In this document: piece by piece, positions 14,401 to 25,797 of the stretch
Layout: each line of letters begins with the position of its first letter
How positions within the stretch are numbered: the stretch's first letter is position 1
Assembly: GCA_001584585.1 (NCBI GenBank)
Contig: LSYV01000006.1
Location: forward strand, 717,696-781,695
Reading direction: 5' to 3'
DNA: 64,000 bases
Origin: Gonium pectorale
Lineage: Eukaryota; Chlorophyta; Chlorophyceae; Chlamydomonadales; Volvocaceae
Position numbers and translations under genes: made by a program
The notes under the pieces: generated by a model
Database searches by the model: none
What the model saw: the letters and a program-made list of their open reading frames with translations, nothing else
What the model was told of the DNA's origin: nothing

Positions 14401-17400
14401 ACAACCTCCGCTTGGCTCCAGCGTACTGCGAGCCGCATGGCCGGCTACTGGATCGGCTTGCCTTGACGCCCGGGCCGGCGGCTGACGGGCAAGCAGCGTC
14501 TGTGCAACAGGCGGAGCCGGTAGAAGGACATCTGCGGCTGCCAGGCGGCGCGGAGCGGCGTGGTGCCGGGCCAGATGCGCCCCTGCTCCTGCAGCTGCGG
14601 CCGCCGCAACCGCGCAACGGCCGCCCCACAGCGCCCATTGACGCGGCAGTGCTGATGGCCCAGGGCATTTCTCTGGCGAACTCGCTTGACTTCAGGGTGC
14701 AGTCAGGTGGGTGTGCTGGAGGTCATGGATTCGTGCAAAGGTACGCCTATCTGAAGTTCGTTGACATGGAGCATTAGTGCTGACGGCAGTCTTTGTTACG
14801 GGGGCAGAGGCAGGTTCCAATTGTGCGTTTGCGTTGCGACATGTCGGTGCATAACCGTCGCGCCGATCCTGTCCTGTTCTTCCTCCGCTCCTGTTGGGCC
14901 TCCGCAGGTGAGGTGCTCACCCTGCCGCTCGTCCTGCTGGACAAGATGGGGCTGCCCATCGCCATCCCAGATTACCTGCCTGCGCTGGTCGAGCAATACA
15001 CGGCGGCCGTCCTGCGCCTTGAGGACGAGGACGCCCCTGGCGGCACCGGTGGCGCAGCCGGTGGCTCGCGGGGGGCCGCCAGCCGTTCGCGCAAGCGCGG
15101 CACGTCTGTGGCACAAGGGGGCCACCCCTGCCAGATCGTCCGCTGGATTTGGCCGCAGCAGAGCGGACCGGGCGGCGGCCTGGCTGCCATGGAAGTGGAC
15201 GCGCCGGCGGCACAGCAGGCATCTCCGCCTCCGCCTCCGCTGCCCATCATTTGGCTCGAGGTGCGGCTGTCAGCACGTGCTTGCGGGGTTATAGTTGTGC
15301 ATATGGTCACGTTGCGGCTGTGTTGGCACTGCCATACGGCCTCTATGGTCGGTCCTTGTGCGCGGGCCCCACAGGAGCAGAGTCGAGGTTCAGCATGCTT
15401 CTGATCCTGCAAGACGGTCTTCAATTTGAGAGTTTCGCTGCATCGGCTCGACCTCATTCAACCACTTAACGGGCGCCCGCATCCCCTGTCTCCTTCAGGT
15501 CCGTCTGGCGCAAGCGCAGGGCCCAGCGGGCCTGAGCATTAGCCTCGAGGCGCCCGCAGACGTCAGCCCGCAGCACGGCCTGCCGCTGATGCACATAGGG
15601 CTGCCGCTGAACTTCACGCACGGAGTGCTGGCGCCCGACGGCTACCGCCTGACGGTGCAAGCCCCGGCCGAGGTGCAGGTCTGTGGCAATGGGGGGGATC
15701 GGCAATGGTGGGGGCGCATGCGGTAGCAATCTACCAGGGCTGCTCCCGCCCACCGTGTGCACTCGAATGCTCTAAGAGGGCCATTCCCTGTCAATGCTTA
15801 CGTGGCGTCCTAAGGCAACTCACGGAGCCCATACCCAATGGCGCCATGCAATCCCCACAAACCATGCCCGCAGCCGCAGTCGTCTGAGGAGCACCCGCAG
15901 CGCAACGCGGAGGCGAAGGCGGTGCTGCCTGCGCCGGCGGCCGACCGCCGTGTGCGGATCTTTCAGCTGGATGTCAAGGAGCAGACAGAGCTCAAGCTGT
16001 CCATCCAGCTCCTGGTCAGTTGTGAAGCCGTTCGATTTGCATGATTAGCTTGGATTCTGAGGCAAAGGGTTGGGCATGCACCCCCTGTAGTCGCGGCTTT
16101 GTGACCCCGGGAGCTGACGTTGAGGCCTCCCCGGGCGCTGACAATATGAACCGACGGTATCGTCCGAAACTCCGAACCGACGGTATCGTCCCGTATTGCC
16201 GAAACTCAGGATTCGAATGGCTGCCTGGTGAAGGAGGACGGCAGCTTCCTCCTGCGTCACGTGGAGCACCCCAGTGGCACTGTCAAGGAGCAACCGTTGC
16301 GGGTGTCCAACGGCGTGCTGGCCATGTCCGTGCCTGTGGGCGCGGGCGCCGGCTGGCGGAGCGGGCCACAGCTGCTACTGCTGCAGCCGGCCTCGAAGAA
16401 TTTCGCGCATGAGGGGGCGGAGCCTCTCTGCGTCTACCTCAGCGTGTTGCCCGGGAGGTGAGCTCCGCGCGGCACAGTCGTCCCTTGGCTCGATGCACAC
16501 ATCACCTGACATTGGCTGGGACGCAGGGAGCGATGTTGCTGCGCAATGAGCGAGATGCATCTGCTCGGGCTATACTCACGGCCTTGTCACCCCACACGCC
16601 ACCTGGAAGCCAAGCTAACAGTCAACCAACCGCCGACCGCCAACCGCCCCTCCTTGTTCGCAGGTACCCCGTGAACCCGCTGGAGCTACTGTGGCTTGGC
16701 GATCCCGACACCGCACCCGCGCATGACCGGCCGAGGTTTAAGCTGCAGCTCACCAACGGCGACGCGCAAGGGGACGGTGCCAGCGGTCCTCTCGTGCCGG
16801 CCTTCAAGCTCCTGGTCCACAGCGCAGACGGAAGTAAATTCGAAGCGTCCGAGCTGCAGCCGCTGCGCCTTCAGTACGAGCGCCTGGTGAGTTTCGGAAG
16901 CCCTCCCCTTGCTCATTGCTCATTACCTGTATCTTGCGTGTCTACAAACCTCTGTTCGGCCCTGAGAAGCATACTTTTAGGGTGGCTTCCGTTACGGGCG
17001 GTTTCCCTAACGGCAATACACACTGAACCCACGAACCGTTCACGTTCTTTTCTGCAAATTTCTTTCTTTCGTGTTCTGGGCCTCACGGCTTGACAACGGT
17101 TGTTTCACCCACTGGGCGATGGCGGGTCGGGAGCCGATCGGCTCGTGTGGCTTGGAGCCCCTCTCTAGGGAGCCTGTAATCTGTTTCTGTATCTGTATCT
17201 GTATCTGACAGTGTTTCATGGCCTTTGTTATCGACTGCGCGCTGTCACAGGTGGAACTCGATGGCGAGATGCGCTGGGTTGAGGACAGCGGACAGCCGGT
17301 GACGCAGCTGCAGGCCGCTTCGGGTGGAAGCTTCACAGCGCAGCAGGGGCAGGTGCCGCTGCCGACCAAGGCCGGCCCGGTCTGGCGGCTGGTGGCAATC

Positions 17401-20400
17401 TATCAAGGCAAGCTGTGCCTGTGCATGATTGTGTTCACGTCCGCTGCCGTACGACTGTCCATAAACTGTTAGCCAAGGACGCCGCGCAGCGTGCTGCCAC
17501 CGTCTTGCTCCTCCTTGGACACATCCGCTGACACGAGTCCACGCGCTAACACCACGCCCGCAGACCCGCGCATCGTGAACGCGCATCGCCGCCTGGAGCC
17601 ACGGCCCGTCCTGGAGCTGGAGCTGCTGGCCGCGCCTCCCGCCCGCATCGCGCTGGCTGCGGAGTGCGACAATGCACTGGGGCCCGTGGCCAGCCGCCAC
17701 GTGGCGACGGTGCTCAGTGCGGAGGCGCTTGCAACCTACAGCGTGCCAGCGCTGCACGGGCAACTCGTGGACAGGTGCGATGGATGCGTGGGTTTCGAAG
17801 GGAAGAGCTGAAATACTGAAAGATCATTTAAAGGTTTGCTGCCCGCATGTTGCCCTCTTGAAAGAAAACGAGATGGGACGAATGTGCAAGGAAGGAGGAA
17901 AGCGAGCTCCTTCCTTGCTTGGTTGCTTGGGGCAAACGTTGTCTTGCACGCTCAACGGGGCAGAGTACCTTAACTGCACCTCCTCGCCCGGCGGCTTGTA
18001 GGCACGGCAACGCCTCCACGCCGAAGCAGCCCCGCTGCATGGCGCTGGTCGCCCGGACACGGGCCGTCGGCGAGGCAGACGCTGCCGGTGCCGCCGCAAC
18101 AGCAGGGGCTGAAGATAACGGCCCCCTCGTGCTCACACATTGCGATGTCAGCGTCGTGGATGGCTCGTTCCAGCTGCCGGCCTGCGCTTTGGGTGAGGCG
18201 GGCCTCAGTGCCGGCTGTGACACAGAGCTGAGCCTGGCCCTGATGGCGGAGGACCGCGAGACGCCCGGCGAGCCCGCGCTGCTCCTGCGGACTCTTTACG
18301 TTTCGTCGCTGGGCGACGGCGCAGCGCTGCGGACACGCATGGAGGACCTCAAATTGCAGGTGCGGTGGAAGAGAGCATACTTAAGGGTCCATGGGGGGCT
18401 GTCATGTTGCCGTATGTAGCAGGCTAAGTGCCGTTCGATGTGGAAGCGGCGTGGTTAGTCAGCGACATGCGCCAGCGGCCATGCCCCACCAGATCACCGG
18501 AGCGGAGGCTGAGCTTAAGGAAGCATCGGCAGAGGTGGAGAGGCTGGAGGGGCAGGAGCAAAAAGTACGGGAAGCTCGCAGAGCTCTGCGCGTCAAGCTG
18601 GACAAGCTTGTGCACGGAGCACGGGGAGCTCAGGCGATGGTGAGTTCTGCGCGGCCACGTTGTCTTGGATTGTCATGCTGTAGTGGTCCTTGCGAAACGC
18701 GTTTTCCTGCGCCCATGCTCTTCAGCCTCGTTCTGTGCTTTCTGGTTGCCGCTTGTTTTCTCTCACCCCGCAGCCGGAGCCGGAGCTAGCGGTTGACCAG
18801 GTTATAAACCAGATGGGCTGGGAGATCCAGCGCCTGGGCGGGCCGCCCTACATGGAGGCTGGCACGCTCGTCCGTTGGTCTTCGAACCGGCAGCAGCAGC
18901 AGGCTGCGGGTTCGGCGCCGCCGCTTTCTTGCTGCCTTACCCCTCGTGTCGCCGACATGAACAACAACGGGTACCGGCGGCTGGTGTTGATGGCCGAGGC
19001 GTGCTACGGCGTGGCGAGCGCACTGGGACCGCTGGTGATGCTCGGGGCGGCGGAGCGTCAGGACGTGGGCATTGCACTGGGTCAGCTCATGGGCGGCCGC
19101 TCCGAGAAGGTCTTTGTGATTGGGGACCAGGCTCTTCAGATCGTCAAGAGGTCCCTCGCTTCCATGGTATGAACAAGCTCTCACGATGCCTGAGTGGCAA
19201 CATAGCGAGGACCCATCCGTACCCGTCGTACATCTCTGAGCCTCTCAACTGAGCCCCTTCCCGTGCGCATGCATGCTGATTGGTGGCTTGGTGCGCGCCG
19301 TGTCATTCCGGCGCGTCATCCATCATCTTCTGCCGTTGCTTGCGGTCCCACGCTCACTCTTCTTCTTCTCAACCGCCCGGCACAGAGGCCCGGTGGCTCC
19401 ATGAATGATCTGCTGGACCCCCGAACGGCGGGGCGAGGCGGCAACCGATTCGACCTGGATTCCGACTCCACGCACCCGCAGGTGTGTCGGATGAAGCATC
19501 CGGTTATGGATGGTGGGTGGTAGGTCGGTTGGAGGTGGCATTGGGCGAGCTTGCTGATGTCTTACGTTACGGCCGTGGCTGCAAAGCGTTTCGCACCCGC
19601 CTTCTTGACCCCTGCAGCGTCCGCTCGCAAAGCGCCATCTCTGCAATCGCTTCCAGGTGCGTTCGGGCAACCACGCTTTGAGCGTACCATGGGCGCAAGC
19701 GCGGGGTGACGATGAAGTTATTGCCAACAGCTCTACCAGCAGCCATTAGGGAGTTGTCTCTGTACAGCATGTCGTTGGTGGCCATGCTTGTTTGTGCCGG
19801 AAATGCACGTGTTACGAACAAGCGGTGTGCCACCCACCTCAAAAGCGATCCATGACAAGTCACTCATCCCTTCGTCTTCCCTCTGCCACAGCGTGTTCTG
19901 GACTTCGGGGTTGGCGAGGTGAGTTTCCTATTGTGCCTTCACCTGGCTACGAGCACGTCACACCTCGGCCTGTGCTCTTCTTGAAAGGCCTCCACTTACG
20001 GCATACGTTACTTGTCTGCGACACGTTCCCCGTGCAGCCCGGCCTCTTCCTTACAGCCGCACATTCCCCGCCCTCCTACTCACTTCCCGCCCTGCACTTG
20101 GTCCCGCCCTTCCAAAAACCTCCTAGGGAGGCAAAGGCAACCCCCACGGCTTTGTGGGCTTTGCCGTCAACCTGGTGCACCTGCCGCCCCACCTGCTGGA
20201 CGATGTCAGGGTGCCGCTCCGCCCTGGCAACGGAGCGCAAGTCGTGGTGCGCACATCGCTGGCTAACTCTCTCGCTGTCTGGGGTGCAGGGCGGCGTCAC
20301 GACTCCTCTTTGCCTCGATCGATGTTTTCTGTTGCTTCACAGGCTGCAAGTGCGGGATTTATGGAGAATCTCCCACGTGCACCACTGCTGCAGGCGCGCT

Positions 20401-21814
20401 TGCAATTGACACTGGCTTTGCGGGCAATAGCCCCGTATCCCCGCTGCCGGGCGCGTTGCCGTTTGGCTATGCACCCCTAGCGTTGGTGGACGCCTTCCAA
20501 TGCTCCTTTTACCCCAGCTGCACGCTCACGGCGGTCAGATGTCCGCAACTGAGCACCGGCCTTACATTGCCCCGTTAGGCGCATGGCTACCGCGCCGCAG
20601 CGATACCTGGTTGCTCCCGGTCCCATGCCCCCGCAGGCGGATCTGCGGCAGACCATGCTGAACTTCGCTCTGGGCGACGCAATGGTGTTCGAGGGGGAGG
20701 AGCACATTGACGCCTTTAAGGCCCGATGCGCGGCCGGCGGGGTTAACCTGGATGTCAAGCTCATAGCACTCGATAACCGAGGAGGCTACAACCTGGGTGA
20801 CCCCGGGTGAGAACGCGAGCTTCTACGGTATTCCTTGGCCGCGTGAAAGCGGCTCGAGGGGCGTGTACGAGGGGCGTGTAGCTCGTGAGTTGATAGAAGT
20901 GGGCAGCGCCTCTCCGAGACGCCGGGTACAGCGGCCGGCTTCATGGTGCTGGGAGTTAGGCGGTGGCTGCAGTGCCCCCTCGTGCTGCTCATTCCTGCAA
21001 GGAATGGCTCCCATTCCAGCTGAACAAAGCAGCTGCGGTTCGCGCTGCAACGAGCTACCGTGGAAGCAAGACCCGTTTCGGACATAGACTTTACCGACAG
21101 CTTTCACCGAACTGTTCGCGCCCGCGCCTCCCTCCTACAGGGATGTCTCGTTCGGCGAGCGCCGTGTGCCGGACGTCCGCCTGTCGGGCATCCCGGAGCA
21201 CATGGTCACGCCGCTGTCGGAGGACGGCAAGTCGGGAGGCGCCCTTGACCTGCGGATCAGGGCTGCGCAGGTGAGGCCGGCAAACGGGCCCGGAGCCCTT
21301 CCGGGTTGAGGCCGCACTTCTGACGAAGGGCTAAGCGGCGAGAGTGGACCTGGATGGCTGACCCAAACCCTCCTTCCATCCCTGTCATGGCGACCCATGG
21401 AGCCTGGGCCGCGTGCTGTGTCCCTCATCATCCCGCGCCTGCCAGGTCCGCGCGCACGCGCTGCGCGTCCACTGCGAGCAGCTGCGCACCTGCCAGAGGA
21501 ATTTAAAGGACGCCGAGGCCGACCTGCTCGCCAAGGAGCAGCTGACGGGGGCCAAGAAGGCCGCGCTGGCGACGCTACGGGCGCAGCGGGAGCCCGAGCT
21601 GGCGACGCTGCGCGCGACCCACGCAGAGTGCGCTGCGGAGATGGCCCGGGTGGCTGCGCGCGAGCGGCAGCAGCAGCACGGCGGCGGCGGCGGTGTAGGA
21701 GGCCAGCGGAGCGGGCGGCAAGGCAACGTGAAGGGAGCCTTCGGCCGCGGCAGGGCGGACGGCGGCGGCACGACTCAGGAGGAACCGCACCGCAGCAAGC
21801 GGCAGCGGGTGTGA
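2456..21814 (+). CDS. SMCHD1/GMI1-like GHKL ATPase with SMC-hinge-like C-terminus (many exons)
   Basis: Probable nuclear chromatin protein joining a GHKL (Hsp90/MORC-type) ATPase to an SMC-hinge-like region, as in animal SMCHD1 and plant GMI1. Phase-consistent early exons: 2456-2527, 2589-2664, 2925-3077, 3172-3290, 3807-3894, 4297-4388, 4566-4662, 5054-5225, 5493-5723, 6153-6183, 6397-6483, 6830-6940; the region 3430-3581 also codes but its splices are unclear. The N-box ELIDNAAEA (about residues 36-44) keeps the catalytic Glu and Mg-binding Asn; G1 is VEDNGKGM (about 70-77) and G2 YGRGSAATVRFGD (about 119-131). An SMCHD1-like stretch follows (GWTIIRIRQLRP, then AYHFFLHG). A Gly/Arg-rich insert lies near 7370-7480. 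Beta-rich repeats fill 10-18 kb. Hinge-like segments lie at 18.8-21.3 kb (for example FALGDAMVFEGEEHIDAF near 20664), then a coiled coil and basic tail ending at 21812-21814. The start at 2456 and middle exons are tentative. Confidence 0.82.
9268..9405. repeat. Hairpin-rich intronic segment with 12-bp direct repeat
   Basis: Inside the SMCHD1-like gene. The string CCCGGGTCCGTG occurs twice, near 9274 and 9378. Between the copies an inverted pair built on AATACGCCCG and CGGGCGTGTATT (about 9290-9325) and a second pair built on CACTAC and GTAGTG (about 9371-9394) can fold as hairpins. It could be a small non-autonomous element or simply a structured intron; no target-site duplication was identified. 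Confidence 0.35.
16148..16191. repeat. 18-bp direct repeat, 26-bp period
   Basis: GAACCGACGGTATCGTCC is present perfectly at 16148-16165 and 16174-16191, in what appears to be an intron of the SMCHD1-like gene. It is a local tandem duplication with no known function. Confidence 0.7.
17045..17207 (+). mobile_element. 5'-truncated LINE 3' end with TGTATC-type tail
   Basis: Lies in the SMCHD1-like gene intron 16887-17250, between exons ending at 16886 and starting at 17251. The block from GTTCTGGGCC through CCCCTCTCT to AGCCTGTAATCTGT matches, with gaps, the 3' untranslated end of the LINE fragment at 34.07-34.19 kb. It ends in about 3.5 copies of TCTGTA (17186-17207), as expected for a LINE with a microsatellite tail. 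No coding part remains. Same strand as the host gene. Confidence 0.72.
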
Positions 21815-23264
21815 AGCGAGGACCTCTTATTTGCAGCGGATTGTTGTGTATTGCCTCCCTCTGGCTTCGGGCACTGGCACTCGGACGATAGACCAGACTT
21901 TCCATCCTGACGGGCGCTACCGAAATGGGACGGGTGACCTAAAGGTTTGTGGTTGCTGCGCTTACCTACGCAACCGGACCAGATGACCCTTCGTGCTCTA
22001 GCGCTGCCAAGCTGCTGTCTTCCAGGAGATGTGACGGCCCGCACGTGCCGTGGGTTAGCGAATAGTTTACATGTGCGTTGCAGGGCCGCTTCTTCCTCGC
22101 AACGCAGGTGGGCGCGCCGCGGCATAGGGCTCCGCCATTTGCGCCGCCCTAACCGCTTGCCAGTCGAGTGCAGCATGCGAGCATCACACCTGACTGACAT
22201 CGGGTTGGAGCGATGACTGACATGTACAGTACGAGGCAAGGCCGCTGGCCGCTTCCAGTAGAGCGTCTCTGTCGTCTCTGTCGTCTCTGACAGTCTCCCA
22301 ACGCAATGTATGTGGCATCCGTTTGGTTGGTTTGGTGAGTTCTCCCGAACGATTGTCGCTTGCTGGTTGTCGTGCCTGCTTCCCTGAGTGTCTAGCAGGA
22401 GTGTCGGCTCCGCTATGATGGTTGCGCCCGTGTTGTTGCGTGGGTCTGACAATGTTGAAACTGTCCTCTGGACAACGTGTCGGGGGGACGTTGAACCAAT
22501 GGCGGTATGACGATGCGGGTATGTGTGGGTGCAAGTAACATGGAAGGTGTATCGTGCCGGCCTCGCATGGCCGACGTCGTGCCGGGCTTCAGGCCCTTTG
22601 CACCCATGCCAGCTCAGGCGTACGGTCGAGCATAAGGGTTGTACGGCACGGTGCACAAGGAGGATGGACCTTCCGTTGACAGAGCAACTGTTTACGCATG
22701 TCCTCGATCGCGCATTTCGCGCTTGTTTGTTGCGGCACAATTGGACATTTCATGCGATATCGCTTGCGTGGTCCCGAGAGCCGCCCGACGGGTCACCAGG
22801 GTGAAAGCCGGCCAATCTGGACGCGACGCGTGAACCATGGCGCCTGGGATTCTAATCTCGTCCCTGAGGAATTCTCTTTGGAAGAGGAGCCGAAGGGCCC
22901 GAGGGGAAAGCCCTTGGGGCCTTCAACATAGGATAGGGAGCCTGGCATCGAGGGTATCAGTAGAAGCGCGTGCCCAGGGTTACGCCATGTCCGGTCATTT
23001 GATAGGTGTCAGCAAGAGGTCCAGGTACGTCGCACTTCGCTCTCGTCAGAAAACACAGTCGCAAATCACAGGATCGCCGTTGCTACACTGCTGCTGCCCC
23101 CTAGTATCCAGGAGTATTGGGAGGAATCCTCTTGACCCTTGGGTCGCCATCTCAAGTTGCGCGAGGCACCAGCAGACCACCCGCCTGCAGCGCCCTGCAG
23201 CTGAACAAGTGTTAGAAAGCCTCCACTACACGCTACACCTCAAGCGCGTCTGCAGGGGGCAGCC
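21815..23264. other. Intergenic region; no gene seen
   Basis: Lies between the stop codon of the SMCHD1-like gene and the lipocalin-like start codon. It should hold the 3' untranslated region of the former and the promoter of the latter. A 9-bp tandem repeat (GTCTCTGTC type, about three copies) lies near 22263-22291, and an imperfect hairpin near 22888-22922. The 321-codon minus-strand frame across this region has no recognisable features. Confidence 0.5.
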
Positions 23265-25378
23265 ATGCCAGCGTTTGCGCTCTTCGCGACTGCGCTCGCG
23301 CAGCTCCTGTCCGCCGCACTGTTGTCCGCGGCCCCATTAGAGCGACAACCGACTGTGCTTGTCAGACCGCTGAATGCGACAGACGGGGGCGTCTTCCGCA
23401 CGGTCAACGGCACAACCTGCCCCCCCGAGAACTTCACCACCGTCAGTGACTTCAACATCACCGCGTACGCAGCAGCCCCCTGGTATGTGCAGAAGCAGGT
23501 GCGTGCGCAAGGGCAGCTGCGGTTCGCTGCTTGCAGCTGGGATGGGTGGGGTAGGCGCTGCGGAGCTTGGTGAGCGAGCGGCAGCTGGGCAGCGGCAGCA
23601 GCGACAGCTGCGGGGCAGGGCAGTGAAAACGCAGCCCTCATGGGAGCAGCGCGGCTACTCGGCTACCGACAGCGGGGCACATGCGGCACACATGGGTTAC
23701 ATGCACCAGTACGCACCCTGCAGCTGCAACTCCCAGCGGTATCCTGCGGAACAGCTTTGGGCTCGCGAGAATCGCGTGGCTTGGGGGCATTAGTAGGGGC
23801 CGCCAGCATGTATGCTGATGAGCGCGGTCCTCCAGGTGTAGCTTGTGTGCCCTCTTGTCTGGCGCACGCATTAACAAACGCCCCGGCTTCCCCAGCTGCC
23901 CCAGCCGTACCAACCACCGAGTCAGCTGTTCTGCGTCAAGGCCGAGTATGAGCTGAAGGACCCGACTAACGTCTCGGTGGGTACCCCAACTGCCTGATGA
24001 AACACACAGGTGCATTTGCCGGGGACCATGAGATCAGTAACGTGTACAGCAGGGGAGATGTGCAGTAAGCATGCCAAGGCTCGGCACACCAAAGCGTTCC
24101 GGTTTGGTGCTCACAGGCGGGTGTCATCGTCAACAACTACGCAAACGAGGGCGCCGTTAACGGACCGTCCCGTGGTTCGTCACGGTTTGACAGGTCGGCA
24201 CTCGGCGGCGCCTTGTACCATCAGCCGCACACTGACACAAATACGTCGTTGCACGCTTCTCAGGCTTTGTTTTTACCACGCATGTTTCCCGGACGGCGAA
24301 CCGTCGCGCTCGAGTACCCTTGCCACAACGCCATCATGCGAGCCGTGTAGGGTCCCTCCCGATGGAAGACTAACGCCGTTCGGCCCATATGCACAGGACC
24401 AACGCATCCAGGCTGGTGGCCGTACCCCAGACCCCCGGCGCCGGTGCCAAGGACGGCAAGCTGCTCGTGGGACCCGAGATTCTGCAGACGGTGCTCCCCC
24501 GCGGCTGGCGTAACGCCTACGGCCCGTACTGGGTCGTAGCTGTTGGTGAGTCCGCTCGGCGGGATGCGGCTGTCAAATGCCTACCAGCCCTTCCTATGGG
24601 AAAACCTTCTGTTAGTGTTATGCGTGAGGGCGACGAATGCGCTGTCAGAGCCACTGACAGGACCACGCTCTTCCCTCGGCACGCTCGTCGGTTCGGTCCC
24701 TAACACGCAGGCCCATCGGCGAACCGCACCATCGCCTACGACTGGGCCATCATCAGCGGCGGGCCCCCAAAGTACCTGGCTCCCGGGGGAGGGTGCACCA
24801 CGCAGGGCCCCAGGCGACGGTCGGGCCCGCTCAGCATGCTGGGCACCGATTCCGGCGGTGAGTAGGGCGACGGCAGCCCGCCCTTGGCACGTGCGCCCGT
24901 GTACGCAATACCAGTATTGGCTCGAAAGGCGCGCTTTGACAGCTGTGTGCCGTGGACCACGGCGCTTGTCACGGCGCACACTTGGTGTGCGGGCATGTCT
25001 CGGTCGCCCTTGGTAGCGCCGTAGGAGCCAAACCTGTGGCGAGGTCGTTTGCTGGCGGCTCCTCACGAGTAGCGCTGTAACACCCGCATTGCACGTGGCC
25101 CAGGTCTGTGGTTCTTTTCAAGGAAGCCCATCGACCCTACGGCAACGGCGATCATGGAGCAGAAAGCGGCAGGTGGGTCGCCCGCATGAGCCGTAATGAC
25201 CTCTGTACTCTTGCGGAGTTGGTCCTGACGGGTTCAAGCCCGTACCCTAGAAAGCAATTCGGACCGACGCGGCCCTTTGGGCATGTTTTCCTGTTGCCGC
25301 CGTGCAGAGCTGGGCATTGCCACGAGCGGCCTGCTTCCGGTGCAGCAACAAGGATGCAAGTACGCAACCAGTGCATAG
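23265..25378 (+). CDS. Secreted lipocalin-like protein (7 exons)
   Basis: Model: 23265-23498, 23896-23976, 24117-24178, 24397-24545, 24711-24857, 25104-25172, 25308-25378, giving 270 residues with all phases consistent. The N-terminus is a typical signal peptide with a hydrophobic core FALFATALAQLLSAALL. The mature part has a lipocalin-type first strand (DFNITAYAAAPWYVQKQ, compare the family GxW region), later barrel strands (VIVNNYANEG, PYWVVAV, YDWAIISGG, GLWFFSRKP) and a C-terminal LLPVQQQGC. Several N-glycosylation sequons (NAT, NGT, NFT, NIT, NVS) fit a secreted glycoprotein. The family binds small hydrophobic ligands; the ligand here is unknown. It resembles apolipoprotein D/VDE-lipocalin-domain proteins. 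The third donor (GTCACG at 24179) is the weakest border. A TGTAA candidate poly(A) signal lies at 25775. Confidence 0.78.
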
Positions 25379-25774
25379 CTCAAGCTGCTCAAGCTGGAGG
25401 CGATGTGATGTCCTTGGGCAATATGGCACATGAACCTTGCTGTGGCTCACATTGAGCTGTTCTGGCTACCGGTAGCAGTTGGCTGTGAAGTCCGTTGGCA
25501 GGGCGAGGCACTGTACGCATTCGCGCGTGGGTCATGCGCCGAGGAGCTTCAAAGCAACCTTGGCGATGCGCATCGTTGATCGCCGTGGACTCTCAACGGC
25601 TCCCTCTTGTGTCCGTTATGACCCATGGGTCGCTGGTGGAGGGCAGCTCGCAAGCCTGGGTAGATTTTCCATGCGAGTGGACCGCTGATATATGCTGCTA
25701 GGTCACATGGCGGTTTAGAGCAGCGACAGCTCCCAACTAACGGTTGGAAGCGCACGCACAGCCCTTTAGCAATA

Positions 25775-25779
25775 TGTAA
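25775..25779 (+). terminator. Candidate TGTAA poly(A) signal of the lipocalin-like gene
   Basis: TGTAA is the usual polyadenylation signal in chlorophyte algae. This copy lies about 400 nt after the stop codon at 25378 in an AT-rich patch. Cleavage would be expected about 10-20 nt downstream. Confidence 0.5.
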
Positions 25780-25792
25780 GAATACGCTATAC

Positions 25793-25797
25793 TTACA
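25793..25797 (-). terminator. Candidate TGTAA poly(A) signal of the SCC3 gene
   Basis: TTACA on the plus strand reads TGTAA on the minus strand, about 430 nt after the SCC3 stop codon at 26225. It lies 18 bp from the opposing signal of the lipocalin-like gene. Confidence 0.5.

Noticed and set aside
21135..21905. 256-codon minus-strand frame rich in Arg, Ala and Pro
   Set aside because: Directly antisense to the hinge and coiled-coil exons of the SMCHD1-like gene; an antisense shadow of GC-rich coding sequence.
21775..22740. 321-codon minus-strand frame in the 21.8-23.3 kb intergenic region
   Set aside because: No recognisable motif, no repeat-supported coding signal, overlaps the 3' end of a well-supported plus-strand gene.
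25215..25250. GGTTCAAGCCC, similar to a tRNA B box
   Set aside because: Flanking bases do not form a T arm with a 7-base loop, no acceptor or anticodon arm was found, and it sits in an intron of the lipocalin-like gene.
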